From positions 1 to 53,064 of the forward strand of contig JAMQHL010000002.1 of assembly GCA_025993795.1 (NCBI GenBank): a stretch of 53,064 bases of DNA. Reading direction: 5' to 3'. The position numbers and the translations under genes are program-made. This stretch comes from Planctomycetota bacterium. Its GTDB lineage: Bacteria; Planctomycetota; UBA8742; UBA2392. A model generated the notes under the pieces. The model was not told the DNA's origin. It saw only the letters and a list, made by a program, of their open reading frames with translations, and searched no databases. How positions within the stretch are numbered: position 1 is the first letter of the stretch; each line of letters opens with the position of its first letter. Positions 25,538 through 33,142 of the stretch are shown one piece after another.

Positions 25538-27784
25538 ATGCGTCTTTTCTTGCTTATGATGCTGATGGCGTTGCCGCTTGCGGCCAACGAGATCGGCATC
25601 TCCGCGCCGGACGGCAAGTCGGGCTGGCTGTTGCTGGAAAACCCGGCCGGCGCCAGCGACGACAAGACGTCAGAGTTCGCGGGCGACCCCGGCTTTCCCG
25701 TTCCTGACGTCAACGCCTGGCCCTACAGCGGCAGCAGCAATGGCGCGTGGCCGACCTGCGAGTTGTGGCGGTATGACAGCGCATCAGAAAAATACACGCG
25801 CGTCACGCACGTGCTGGGCAAAGGCGAAACCAGCGGTGCCTGGCGACGCACGCTGACCGAAGTGTTTGAAATCAACGCCACGCCCTATGTGCTGCACTAT
25901 GACCCGTTGCAGTCGCTCAAGGGCCTGACACAGGTGCTTCGGGCCGACGCCCTTGATGCCGCGGGCGGCGCCGTGCCGGCGGCATCGATCGTTTTGAACT
26001 CGGCCGAGTTCATGGATGCAGCCGTGGTCTCACCGGACCGCCGGCATGTGGCATTCCGGTCGTTTCGAAGCGTCGCCGGCAAGTTCCTGTCGCGGCTCGT
26101 CGTGTACGGCACCGCAGACTGGAAGCCGGTTGCGCAATCGCCCGACATGCACGCGAGCCGGCCCGTATGGATCGACAATGAGACGCTGGCGGTAGTGGCG
26201 TGGGATGGAGCCATTCCGCGACCCGCGCAACGCGACGCATCCAGAAGCTTTGTGAAGTTGATGGAAAGCCATGAGCCCGTCGCCGGTCGCCTGCTGCGCC
26301 TTGAGATCACCGCCGGCCAGTGCGTTGCCACCGAGTTGTTGAAAGGCACGTTCCCACCGGATCGCCTGACGTCAACGCTGCTGCGCGACGCCCTCGGCTT
26401 CGGGCTCGTGGTTGCGCGCGGCGACGACGCGGGAATCGTCGTAGAGATGCGCGAGCCGACCGCGCAGGGCCGCGTACGCGAGCTCGCGCGCTTTGAAAAG
26501 TCTCGCGGCATGGCCGTCTCGCTGGGCCAGATACGCTGCGCCGGCGTGCGCACGATCGACGGCGCGCAAACGCTGGTCATCGCAAAGTGCGAACGCTGGG
26601 GTGAAGCGGCCACGCCGCTTGGGCGCATCGCGCTGCCGTTCGGGGACAAGATGCTATGCACCGAGGCGGCAATCCGCGCGCTTTCACCAGATGCCCACGG
26701 CGGCATGCTTGACCTTGGCCGCGGTGTCAGCGCGTTCATTGAGCCCGTCGTCAACCCTTCGTTCAACGCAGCCAGCCCCGGCGCCACGGCGCTGCTGCGC
26801 CACGCGCTGTTTGTGCCCGGCTGGAAGCAGTGCGACAGCCTGCGCAACCCGCGCCAGCTTACGCGCCTGAGCCGCATGGTGCAGCGCTTTGACGAGGTCT
26901 CGCGCGCCTGCGGTGGAAATATTCCCAGCACGCTGCTGATCTTCGACATCGACATCGCCGCCAACGAAGGCCAGAACCAGAAGAAAGGCCGCTACATTGA
27001 GCTGTACGGCCGCGAGGGCCGCAGCGGCAAAGGGCGCATTCGCACCGAGGACAGCCTTGGCGGCTCGTGGCTGGTGCAGTCCGTCGATGAAGATGCAGGC
27101 ACTGACTACTACTACGATTGCTCCTTGCCGGGCACCGTGCGCCGACGCAAGGGGGCCGATGCCGGCAAGGTGTACGACGACCTGATCGTGCAGCTTGAGA
27201 CGCGCAAGCTGCTGACACTGACAGGTGTAGAACGCAGGCTCGACGACAGCGGCGTGCGCTTTCTGGGCCGTGACATCTACCGCGACCCCACCAGCGGCGC
27301 GAGCTGGCGGGTATGGGTCTATGAGCGCTTCGGCCGGCAGCTTGAAAACGGCGGGCGCGAGCGAGTAGAGCTGCGCTTCGTCGCCAGCTTGCCCGAAGGC
27401 ACAGCCGGCGACTGGAGGTTCCCCCACGCGCTTGCCCGCGCGCGCCTGAAGTTTGCGCTGGCCGGCAACAAGGATGCCGCCGTGACCGACCTGGCGTTCG
27501 AGCCGGACAAGTTTATTGAACTGCCCAACCTCACCGACATCGCCAACAAAGAACCCGCGACGTCAGCCAGGCCCGCATTGCTGATGCCGGCGGTTTTCCG
27601 CATCTATGAAGAAGGCGGCACCAAGCCCGTAGAGCGGCTGGTTGCGCGGGCCGTGCAGCCGCCCGCCGGCACCGATGGCGTGGCCCACCCACAGGACCTG
27701 GTCAGGGGCGGAAGAATCAGGCCCGGGTATGACGTGCCGCTGGTGAACTACGCCAGCAAGCCGTGGCGAGAAGTGCAGCGCTGA
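25538..27784 (+). CDS. Secreted protein of unknown function, 748 residues
   Basis: A short signal peptide (1-16, ending LPLAA) precedes a beta-rich chain. The first half resembles a TolB/WD-like propeller in texture (VVSPDRRHVAFRSFRS, VWIDNETLAVVAWDG), but I cannot name a family. The second half has an alpha/beta mix, ending with an Arg-rich tail (YASKPWREVQR). No transmembrane anchor or sorting tail is seen, so it is probably periplasmic or released. No catalytic motif was found. It starts 63 bp after the reductase gene, a gap that holds the 12-bp palindrome GCCTTGCAAGGC (25478-25489). Co-transcription is possible. A weak GGAA precedes the ATG. Confidence 0.75.
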   Translation: MRLFLLMMLMALPLAANEIGISAPDGKSGWLLLENPAGASDDKTSEFAGDPGFPVPDVNAWPYSGSSNGAWPTCELWRYDSASEKYTRVTHVLGKGETSGAWRRTLTEVFEINATPYVLHYDPLQSLKGLTQVLRADALDAAGGAVPAASIVLNSAEFMDAAVVSPDRRHVAFRSFRSVAGKFLSRLVVYGTADWKPVAQSPDMHASRPVWIDNETLAVVAWDGAIPRPAQRDASRSFVKLMESHEPVAGRLLRLEITAGQCVATELLKGTFPPDRLTSTLLRDALGFGLVVARGDDAGIVVEMREPTAQGRVRELARFEKSRGMAVSLGQIRCAGVRTIDGAQTLVIAKCERWGEAATPLGRIALPFGDKMLCTEAAIRALSPDAHGGMLDLGRGVSAFIEPVVNPSFNAASPGATALLRHALFVPGWKQCDSLRNPRQLTRLSRMVQRFDEVSRACGGNIPSTLLIFDIDIAANEGQNQKKGRYIELYGREGRSGKGRIRTEDSLGGSWLVQSVDEDAGTDYYYDCSLPGTVRRRKGADAGKVYDDLIVQLETRKLLTLTGVERRLDDSGVRFLGRDIYRDPTSGASWRVWVYERFGRQLENGGRERVELRFVASLPEGTAGDWRFPHALARARLKFALAGNKDAAVTDLAFEPDKFIELPNLTDIANKEPATSARPALLMPAVFRIYEEGGTKPVERLVARAVQPPAGTDGVAHPQDLVRGGRIRPGYDVPLVNYASKPWREVQR

Positions 27785-27841
27785 GCAGGCGCCATGGCCC
27801 GCATCGCGAAAGCCCGTTCAACGAGCGCCCGGGGCAGGAAT

Positions 27842-27859
27842 GCCCACGCCAAAGTGGGC
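27842..27859 (+). terminator. Hairpin after the 748-residue protein gene
   Basis: GCCCAC (27842-27847) and GTGGGC (27854-27859) form a 6-bp stem with a GCCAAA loop, 58 bp past the stop. No U tract is present. The rest of the 161-bp spacer before the tRNA holds only the tRNA promoter. Confidence 0.35.
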
Positions 27860-27905
27860 GCCCAAGCCGCATGCAACGAGGCCCAGCCAGACGGCCTCTG
27901 CCCCC

Positions 27906-27934
27906 TTGACCGAACACAAGGCCAAGGTAACCAT
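27906..27934 (+). promoter_or_regulatory. Promoter of the initiator tRNA gene
   Basis: TTGACC (27906-27911) is a near-consensus -35. It is followed after 17 bp by AACCAT (27929-27934), or after 16 bp by TAACCA, as a weak -10. Transcription would start about 5-6 nt before the mature tRNA. Confidence 0.5.
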
Positions 27935-27945
27935 TGTCCAACCAC

Positions 27946-28021
27946 TGCGGGGTGGAGCAGATGGCAGCTCGCAAGGCTCATAACCTTGAGGTCGCTGGTT
28001 CGAGTCCAGCCCCCGCTACCA
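27946..28021 (+). tRNA. Initiator tRNA-fMet (anticodon CAT)
   Basis: The 76-nt sequence folds as a cloverleaf with an encoded CCA end and anticodon CAT at 27979-27981 within CTCATAA. Initiator features are present: T1 and T72 do not form a Watson-Crick pair, and the D stem GAGC/GCTC has the A11-U24 pair. The anticodon stem is CAAGG/CCTTG, so it has two G-C pairs next to the loop rather than the three of E. coli. That is a variant seen in some bacteria. An elongator Met or Ile-CAU tRNA would be expected to have a paired 1-72 position. Confidence 0.92.
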
Positions 28022-28028
28022 AAGGACA

Positions 28029-28058
28029 GCGCCCGGTCGAATTCGGCCGGGCGCTTCT
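28029..28058 (+). terminator. Terminator of the tRNA-fMet gene
   Basis: GCGCCCGG (28029-28036) pairs with CCGGGCGC (28047-28054). The inner part (TCGAATTCGG) adds one wobble and two G-C pairs around an AATT loop. TTCT and TTCT-containing sequence follow. It lies 7 bp past the tRNA. Confidence 0.7.
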
Positions 28059-28093
28059 AACTTCTAGCCTCAAACCGGCTTGCGCGCCTGATC

Positions 28094-28137
28094 GAGGTCG
28101 GTGGTTCGACTCGCTCTCCGCCGTACCCCGCTACCAA
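28094..28137 (+). repeat. Degenerate partial copy of the tRNA-fMet 3' half
   Basis: GAGGTCGGTGGTTCGACTC (28094-28112) resembles GAGGTCGCTGGTTCGAGTC of the tRNA, and CCCCGCTACCAA (28126-28137) repeats its acceptor end exactly. About nine extra bases break the T stem, so it is not a working tRNA. It may be a duplication scar or a former attachment site at the tRNA 3' end. Confidence 0.5.
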
Positions 28138-28179
28138 CACTTGGTTCTTCCTCGCTTATCGGTACCCGGCGCGCGCTGC

Positions 28180-28194
28180 TAACATGCCCCCATG
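28180..28194 (+). promoter_or_regulatory. TANNNT -10 box 6 nt before the TPR gene at 28192
   Basis: TAACAT (28180-28185) is followed by six bases (GCCCCC) and then the ATG. No Shine-Dalgarno site is present. The arrangement is the same as at 4017 and 24503 and suggests a leaderless transcript. Confidence 0.5.
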
Positions 28195-29610
28195 CACGCC
28201 GAAGATGCCTATCTCTTTCGCCACGCGTTAGTGCGTGACGCCGCCTACGAGCTGCAACCGCCCGGCGAGCGTGCGTGGTTTCACTCGTTGGCATTCCACG
28301 CATTGGAAGCATTGCTGGGGGGGCCGCCAGACGATCTGCCTTCGGACGACGTCGACCTCGATGACGCCCCGCTGCGCCCTGCGGATGCACAGGCTCATGA
28401 GTTGGCCGGGCACGCCAGGCTGGGCACTCCCGCCGACCCGGCGCTGGCCGCCGCTCGCGCCATCTACCTTCGGCGCGCGGCGCTGTATGCGATGCGGAGC
28501 TACCGCAACGTAGAAGCGGCCGACTGCTGGCTGGAACACTCCGAGCTCGTCAGCGGCGCCGCCCGTGGCGAGTCCCTGCGCCGCGCGGCCCAGGCCAGAC
28601 ACAAGATGGCCCAGGAACTGGAGGCCGAGCGCCTGCTGGGGCTCGCGCTGGCGTGCAGTCACCAATCCGGTGCCCGTCGGCTCGAGGGCCAGGTCCTGGG
28701 GAATCTCGCTTCCATCCTTGAAGCCACCGGCTGCGCCGGACGGGCCGAGGAGCTGTATGGACTTTCGCTGGACGCCCTGCGCGAAGTGGATGACCAGCGA
28801 TCCGTGGGAGGCGTCCTGACTCAACTCGGAAACCTGTACCGGGTTACCGGTCGAATTCTGCAGGCGGAGGAAACGCTTGGCCTGGCGCTCAGTATTGCGC
28901 GCGCGACGGCCAATCGCCGAGCTGAATGCATCGCGTTCGGTGTTCTGGGGCAACTGTACCAGAATACCGAACGCGAAGACGAAGCGGAGCGCGTCTACCT
29001 TCAGGCCTGTGGCATGGCGCGGGAAATCGGCGACTCGTGGCTGGAGGGGCGGATACTGTCCAACCTGTCGCTGTTGTTTGAGGGTGGCGGGCGCCTAAAT
29101 GAGGCTGTCCGGACGCTTGAGCAGGCCATGGAGCTACACCGTGAAGTCGGCGACCGCCGCGCCGAGGCCACGGCTCTTGGATTTGAAGCGGTCAGGATGT
29201 CCCAGCAAGGCAACCCGGAAGGTGCAATCCTTGTGTTTGAACATGCGGTGGAGTTGCACCGGGAGACGGTCAATCGCTTGTTTGAAGGCGGTATGTTGGG
29301 CAACATCGCGTGTATTCACCGAAGGTGCGGCAGGCTTGATCAAGCCAGGCAGACCTTCGACAAGTCGCTGGCGATCCTGCGCGAACTGGGCCCCAGTCGG
29401 TTTCTCGCCGCTCACCTGTGCGACTACGCGATGCTGCTGGTGCAACAGGGCGACAGCACGTCCGCCCGTGAACACTGGCGCGAAGGTGCAGACATTATCC
29501 GAAGCTTCGAAGACCACCGTCTGATGCGGGAGACGAGACAGGAGATGCTCAAAGTCTGCCACACAGCAGGCTCGTTGCCGCTCGACGGAACCCAGAAAGG
29601 CGACGGGTGA
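28192..29610 (+). CDS. TPR-repeat protein with N-terminal FRHALVRDAAYE motif (paralogue 2)
   Basis: The 472-residue protein opens with MHAEDAYLFRHALVRDAAYE, the same opening as the genes at 5991-7580 and 29607. After about 100 residues of linking helix come about eight TPR units of 40 residues each with a regular pattern: GRAEELYGLSLDALREVDD, QAEETLGLALSIARATANR, EAVRTLEQAMELHREVGDR, GAILVFEHAVELHRETVNR. The N-terminal motif is otherwise found between ATPase and TPR regions of STAND-type signal proteins; here it starts the chain. The protein is cytoplasmic, with no enzyme domain, and probably binds partners. Its stop overlaps the start of the next paralogue (GTGA), so the two are translated together and may form a complex. 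It follows tRNA-fMet, whose terminator separates them. Confidence 0.87.
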   Translation: MHAEDAYLFRHALVRDAAYELQPPGERAWFHSLAFHALEALLGGPPDDLPSDDVDLDDAPLRPADAQAHELAGHARLGTPADPALAAARAIYLRRAALYAMRSYRNVEAADCWLEHSELVSGAARGESLRRAAQARHKMAQELEAERLLGLALACSHQSGARRLEGQVLGNLASILEATGCAGRAEELYGLSLDALREVDDQRSVGGVLTQLGNLYRVTGRILQAEETLGLALSIARATANRRAECIAFGVLGQLYQNTEREDEAERVYLQACGMAREIGDSWLEGRILSNLSLLFEGGGRLNEAVRTLEQAMELHREVGDRRAEATALGFEAVRMSQQGNPEGAILVFEHAVELHRETVNRLFEGGMLGNIACIHRRCGRLDQARQTFDKSLAILRELGPSRFLAAHLCDYAMLLVQQGDSTSAREHWREGADIIRSFEDHRLMRETRQEMLKVCHTAGSLPLDGTQKGDG

Positions 29611-31052
29611 ACGCCGAGGACGCTTATCTTTTTCGCCATGCGTTGATGCGTGATGCGGCGTACCAGATGCAGATGCCGGGTGACCGGGCGAAGTTGCATG
29701 AGCTAGCGGTGTACTTGATTGAAGCGGCCACGGGTGGGCGCCCCCCCATTCCGGCACCGCTGGATAGCGTCGACCCACCCAAATTGGCGGCCCATATCCT
29801 GGACAGCGTGGCCGAAAACCTCGCTGAACACGCGCTGAAGGCAGGAGATGGGGAAGCAGCAGACAAAGCACAAATGCACGCCGTTCGCAAGCTGTATCTT
29901 CACCGAGCCGCCGAGTACTACGAGACAACATTCCAGCGTCGCGCTTCCGCCCGCACGTGGCAGCAGCTTGCGTTGCTGTTGGAAGGCGTAGCTCGCGCCG
30001 AGGCGCTGAGACGCGCCGCCTCGATGCTCACACTTGCCGGGCAGACAGGCGATGCCGAACTGCTTCTTCAGTCGGCGCTTGAATGCCTGCAGGAAGCCGG
30101 CAGTCCGCGGTTTGAAGGGTTCGTTCTACGCGATCTGGCAGTGGTTCAGAGGGATGTTGGCTCGTCCGAACTGTCGCAGGCGACATTTGACAAAGCGCTG
30201 ACCGCGCATCGTCAGGCCGGAAACCGGCGAGGCGAGGGTACAACTCTCGCGAACCTGGGGTTTCTTTGCGCCAACACCGGGCTAATCGAGCAGGCCGAAA
30301 GTGCCTACGAGGCTGCACTCACGATCCACCGCGAAGTGGGTAACCGGAATGGTGAGTGCGTTGCACTGGGGAGCCTTGCCTCGCTTTGCAGGAAGACGGG
30401 TCGCATCGAGAAGGCGAGCGAGTTGGCCGCGCAGTCTCTTGCCATCGCCTTGGAGACCGGTGATCGGACCCTTGAGGGCTGGTCCCGATCCGAAATGGGG
30501 ATTCTACAGTGGGAACTCGGCAAGTTGCAGCTAGTCGAAGAGTCTTTCACGCAGGCACTCCAAATCATGCGTGAAATCGGCAACAGAGTGCATGAAGGCG
30601 TGATCAGGGGGAACCTGGCGAACCTTTGCATGGCGACCGACCGCTTTGAACAGGCCGAGCGGGAGTACGAGTACTCGCTCGCTATTCACCGTGAGAATGG
30701 CAGTCAGCGCAGCGAGGGCCTCACGCTCGGAAATCTGGCAATTCTCTATCGTGAAACGGGTCGCCTCGCCGAGGCAGATCAGGTTTTCAAGCAGGCGTTG
30801 GCTATCCACCAAGCGGTCAAGAATCCATGGTTTGAAGGCATCCACTTGTGTGAACTTGCACGGAATCAACTGCTGGGCAAGCACGAGAACGATGCGCGAG
30901 TTTCATGGCAAGCGGGGGCCAGCATCCTCGGCACGGTTGGCGACAAACGAGAACTTGAACGGCAAACCGCCGCTATGCGCGAGGCCTGCGCCAAAGCAGG
31001 AATCGAGCCGTTCGAGATCCTTGAAGGAGATGCAATCGATGAACGCCAATGA
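29607..31052 (+). CDS. TPR-repeat protein with N-terminal FRHALMRDAAYQ motif (paralogue 3)
   Basis: The 481-residue protein starts at GTG 29607 inside the stop of the preceding gene (GTGA overlap), with AAAGG 6 nt upstream. It opens with MNAEDAYLFRHALMRDAAYQ, the family signature. The TPR array is long and regular: QAESAYEAALTIHREVGNR, LVEESFTQALQIMREIGNR, QAEREYEYSLAIHRENGSQ, EADQVFKQALAIHQAVKNP. No ATPase, signal peptide or membrane segment is seen. The three paralogues differ in linker and repeat number, so they have diverged; the overlapping pair looks like a tandem duplication. The function is unknown; a protein-binding adaptor is likely. A copy of a 31-bp repeat begins directly after its stop codon. 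Confidence 0.88.
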   Translation: MNAEDAYLFRHALMRDAAYQMQMPGDRAKLHELAVYLIEAATGGRPPIPAPLDSVDPPKLAAHILDSVAENLAEHALKAGDGEAADKAQMHAVRKLYLHRAAEYYETTFQRRASARTWQQLALLLEGVARAEALRRAASMLTLAGQTGDAELLLQSALECLQEAGSPRFEGFVLRDLAVVQRDVGSSELSQATFDKALTAHRQAGNRRGEGTTLANLGFLCANTGLIEQAESAYEAALTIHREVGNRNGECVALGSLASLCRKTGRIEKASELAAQSLAIALETGDRTLEGWSRSEMGILQWELGKLQLVEESFTQALQIMREIGNRVHEGVIRGNLANLCMATDRFEQAEREYEYSLAIHRENGSQRSEGLTLGNLAILYRETGRLAEADQVFKQALAIHQAVKNPWFEGIHLCELARNQLLGKHENDARVSWQAGASILGTVGDKRELERQTAAMREACAKAGIEPFEILEGDAIDERQ

Positions 31053-31083
31053 CCTGTCCTTACCAGAAATGCCGTCTTGGCGG
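31053..31083 (+). repeat. 31-bp direct repeat, copy A
   Basis: It begins with CCTGTCCTTACC and contains AAATGCCGTC. It matches 28 of 31 bases with copy B at 32635-32665. It starts on the base after the TGA of the upstream TPR gene. Confidence 0.75.
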
Positions 31084-31100
31084 GTTTGAAAACGGCGGTT

Positions 31101-31157
31101 TGCTACAATCTGGACAGAATTGGCCGAGTCCGAGAAACGCCAAGAAATAGGGCCAAT
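31101..31157 (+). promoter_or_regulatory. Extended -10 promoter and leader hairpin of the lipoprotein gene
   Basis: TGC-TACAAT (31101-31109) is an extended -10 with no clear -35. The transcript would start near 31116. Its first bases include ATTGGCC (31119-31125), which pairs perfectly with GGCCAAT (31151-31157), so the leader may fold at its 5' end. Confidence 0.5.
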
Positions 31158-31224
31158 GGAATTTTCGGCAGGGACAGCTGAAAGCGGCGAAGAGTAAAGC
31201 GCAAGCATTGCTCTGTGAGGGCTC

Positions 31225-32631
31225 ATGCGAACTCTGGTTCTTACTCTGATGCTGCTGGGCGTTGCGGCTTGTGCCGGCGACGGCGGCGGCGGCGGCGGCG
31301 GCTCAGGCAGCGGGCTTCCAGAAGTGACTGCGCTCGCCGCCACGCAGGGCGACATGCAACTCACCCTCTCATGGACGAACCCGACGTTCGCCGAGTTCGC
31401 AGGCGTGGAAGTCCGGCGCGATACAGCCGCCGCACCCGCGCAGGTGACCGACGGCGTGCAGGTGTACGTCGGCGTCGGAAGCGGCGCGACCGACAGCGGC
31501 CTCACCAACGGCGTGCGCTACCACTACACCGCGTTCGTGCAGGAATCCGGCGGCAAGTACTCGGCTGGTGTCAGCATCAGCGCTGTGCCGAACCCGAGCG
31601 GCCCGGTTCAAATCACCTTTGCGGGGGTCGGCGGCGGGGGCGGCAGCCACGGTATCTTCGACCCTTCGCTGGCCACGGACCCGCTCAGCGGACGGATCTG
31701 GATGAGCTATTCCGAAGTGCTCGACTCCGCCATGTGGCCAGGGCAGAACATCTGGATCCAGACGCGCCTCGCGTACTCAGACGACGCCGGCCTGACCTGG
31801 ACCGACAGCGGCAACGTCATCAACGCCGCGCAGGACGTCACGCTGCCGCTGGCGCCACCGAACAACGCGGGCACTTGGGTACATGAAGTCTCAACGCTCG
31901 TGCGTGACCCGTATGCCCCGGCCTCCGAGCGCTGGAAGCTGATGTGGCACCGCTACCTGTTAGTCAACGGCGTGCGCGCGTTCGATCACGGCTGGATCGC
32001 TTTGCGCAGCGCGCCCGACCCGTCCGGCACATGGTCGGCCGAGCGCAAGCTGTTCGTCGGCTCAATCTACGACACCGCGGACAACGTCATCATCGGTCCG
32101 CCCGAAGTGCAGCTCGACCAGTTGCACGCTGACCTGAACAGCGCCGTCGTGTTCAGCGAGCCGGGCCTGCTGGTGAACTCCAGCGGGCTGTACGTGAGCA
32201 TCCTGGCAGCCGACGGAACAGTCGCGGCCGGCCGCGTGATCCTCGTGCGTCTGCCGACAGGCGGCAGCACCTGGGAGTACCGGGGATCGTTCCTGGTGAG
32301 TTCGACCGACGGCCCCGCGCTGGGCTACGACGGACTGTCCGCGCCCGCGCTGTATCAGCAGGACGGCGGCTACAACCTGATCGTCACGCCCCAGACGGCC
32401 AGCTTCTACGAGGGCACGCTGCTGTTCCGCATCACTGACCTGGACGCCGCGACCATTGAGCGCTCCGGCGGTGTGCCGCAGGCTTTCTTCACACACTTCG
32501 GCACCAGTGGCAGCTTCAACGGGGCCTCAACATACGTTCCCGAAGCCACAGCCAGCGGGCTGATCTATTGCGAGGTGCAGACCGTAGCGCCGCTCGTGTT
32601 CGAGATGTACGCCAGCCGCCGCAACCCGTGA
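31225..32631 (+). CDS. Lipoprotein with Fn3-like domain and BNR/sialidase-like repeats
   Basis: The 468-residue protein starts with a lipoprotein signal (MRTLVLTLMLLGVAAC), Cys16 being the probable anchor. A Gly-rich spacer (18-30) and an Fn3-like domain (about 32-125; LSWTNPTFAEFAGVEVRRD, then RYHYTAFVQESGGKYSAG) follow. The rest is beta-rich with Asp-box-like pieces such as AYSDDAGLTWTDSG (S-x-D-x-G-x-T-W) and GSTWEYRG, as in BNR/sialidase propellers. The SxDxGxTW motif is structural, so enzymatic activity is not implied. It is likely a surface or periplasmic carbohydrate-interacting protein, by inference. GAGGG (31217-31221) lies close before the ATG. It stands between two copies of a 31-bp repeat. 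Confidence 0.8.
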   Translation: MRTLVLTLMLLGVAACAGDGGGGGGGSGSGLPEVTALAATQGDMQLTLSWTNPTFAEFAGVEVRRDTAAAPAQVTDGVQVYVGVGSGATDSGLTNGVRYHYTAFVQESGGKYSAGVSISAVPNPSGPVQITFAGVGGGGGSHGIFDPSLATDPLSGRIWMSYSEVLDSAMWPGQNIWIQTRLAYSDDAGLTWTDSGNVINAAQDVTLPLAPPNNAGTWVHEVSTLVRDPYAPASERWKLMWHRYLLVNGVRAFDHGWIALRSAPDPSGTWSAERKLFVGSIYDTADNVIIGPPEVQLDQLHADLNSAVVFSEPGLLVNSSGLYVSILAADGTVAAGRVILVRLPTGGSTWEYRGSFLVSSTDGPALGYDGLSAPALYQQDGGYNLIVTPQTASFYEGTLLFRITDLDAATIERSGGVPQAFFTHFGTSGSFNGASTYVPEATASGLIYCEVQTVAPLVFEMYASRRNP

Positions 32632-33142
32632 CGCCCTGTCCTTACCGGAAATGCCGTCCTGGCAGTTCGCCCGATGCTCTGGTTCATCGGCGAACGTGTC
32701 CGTGAGTCTGCGCTTCGCCCGGCAGGCCTTTCCACGAAGGCTCCTGCGCCGACAGCCGCACGCCTTCGGTCCACTGCAAACTCGCGCTGTACTCAAGTGC
32801 GGGTCGGGCCACCGCTAGGACGCCTGGAGCAAGGCTTCTAACCGAATCCGGGCGGCCTGGTATGTTCCACAGAAGCCCTGCGTCAGCAGTTTGCGTCGCC
32901 CTGCATGATCGCAAGCTGGACGATGCGATCCACCAGACAGCACGCTGCGGATGAGTGTGGTCAGAGGTACGGGCCCCAACTAACATGTCGTTGGACTGGA
33001 AAGTGGAGCACGATTGCTGCCTGACATCCAGGTCGCCGGATGTTGACGTCGGTCCCGGGTCCCGCGCAGGCATACCGCGTTCCCATGCATTTCTGGTTGC
33101 ACAGTTGGTTTCCATGCATTTGTAAAGGCACGTGAGGTACGC
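32632..33142 (+). other. 511-bp intergenic region before the kinase-WD40 gene
   Basis: No gene is supported here. It holds copy B of the 31-bp repeat at its left end and, near its right end, two copies of CCATGCATTT (33083-33092 and 33112-33121), 29 bp apart, which could be paired regulator sites. GAGG (33134-33137) is the ribosome binding site for ATG 33143. Minus-strand open frames in this region lack recognisable domains and overlap the repeat. Confidence 0.5.
32635..32665 (+). repeat. 31-bp direct repeat, copy B
   Basis: It matches copy A (31053-31083) at 28 of 31 bases; the differences are A/G, T/C and G/A transitions. It starts 3 bp after the stop of the lipoprotein gene. Confidence 0.75.

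Noticed and set aside
28081..28139. Second tRNA gene
   Set aside because: The T stem does not pair and there is no anticodon arm; it is a degenerate partial copy.
31279..31306. GGC triplet run as a possible contingency locus
   Set aside because: It encodes a short Gly spacer after the lipoprotein Cys, common in lipoproteins; no sign of length variation can be seen.
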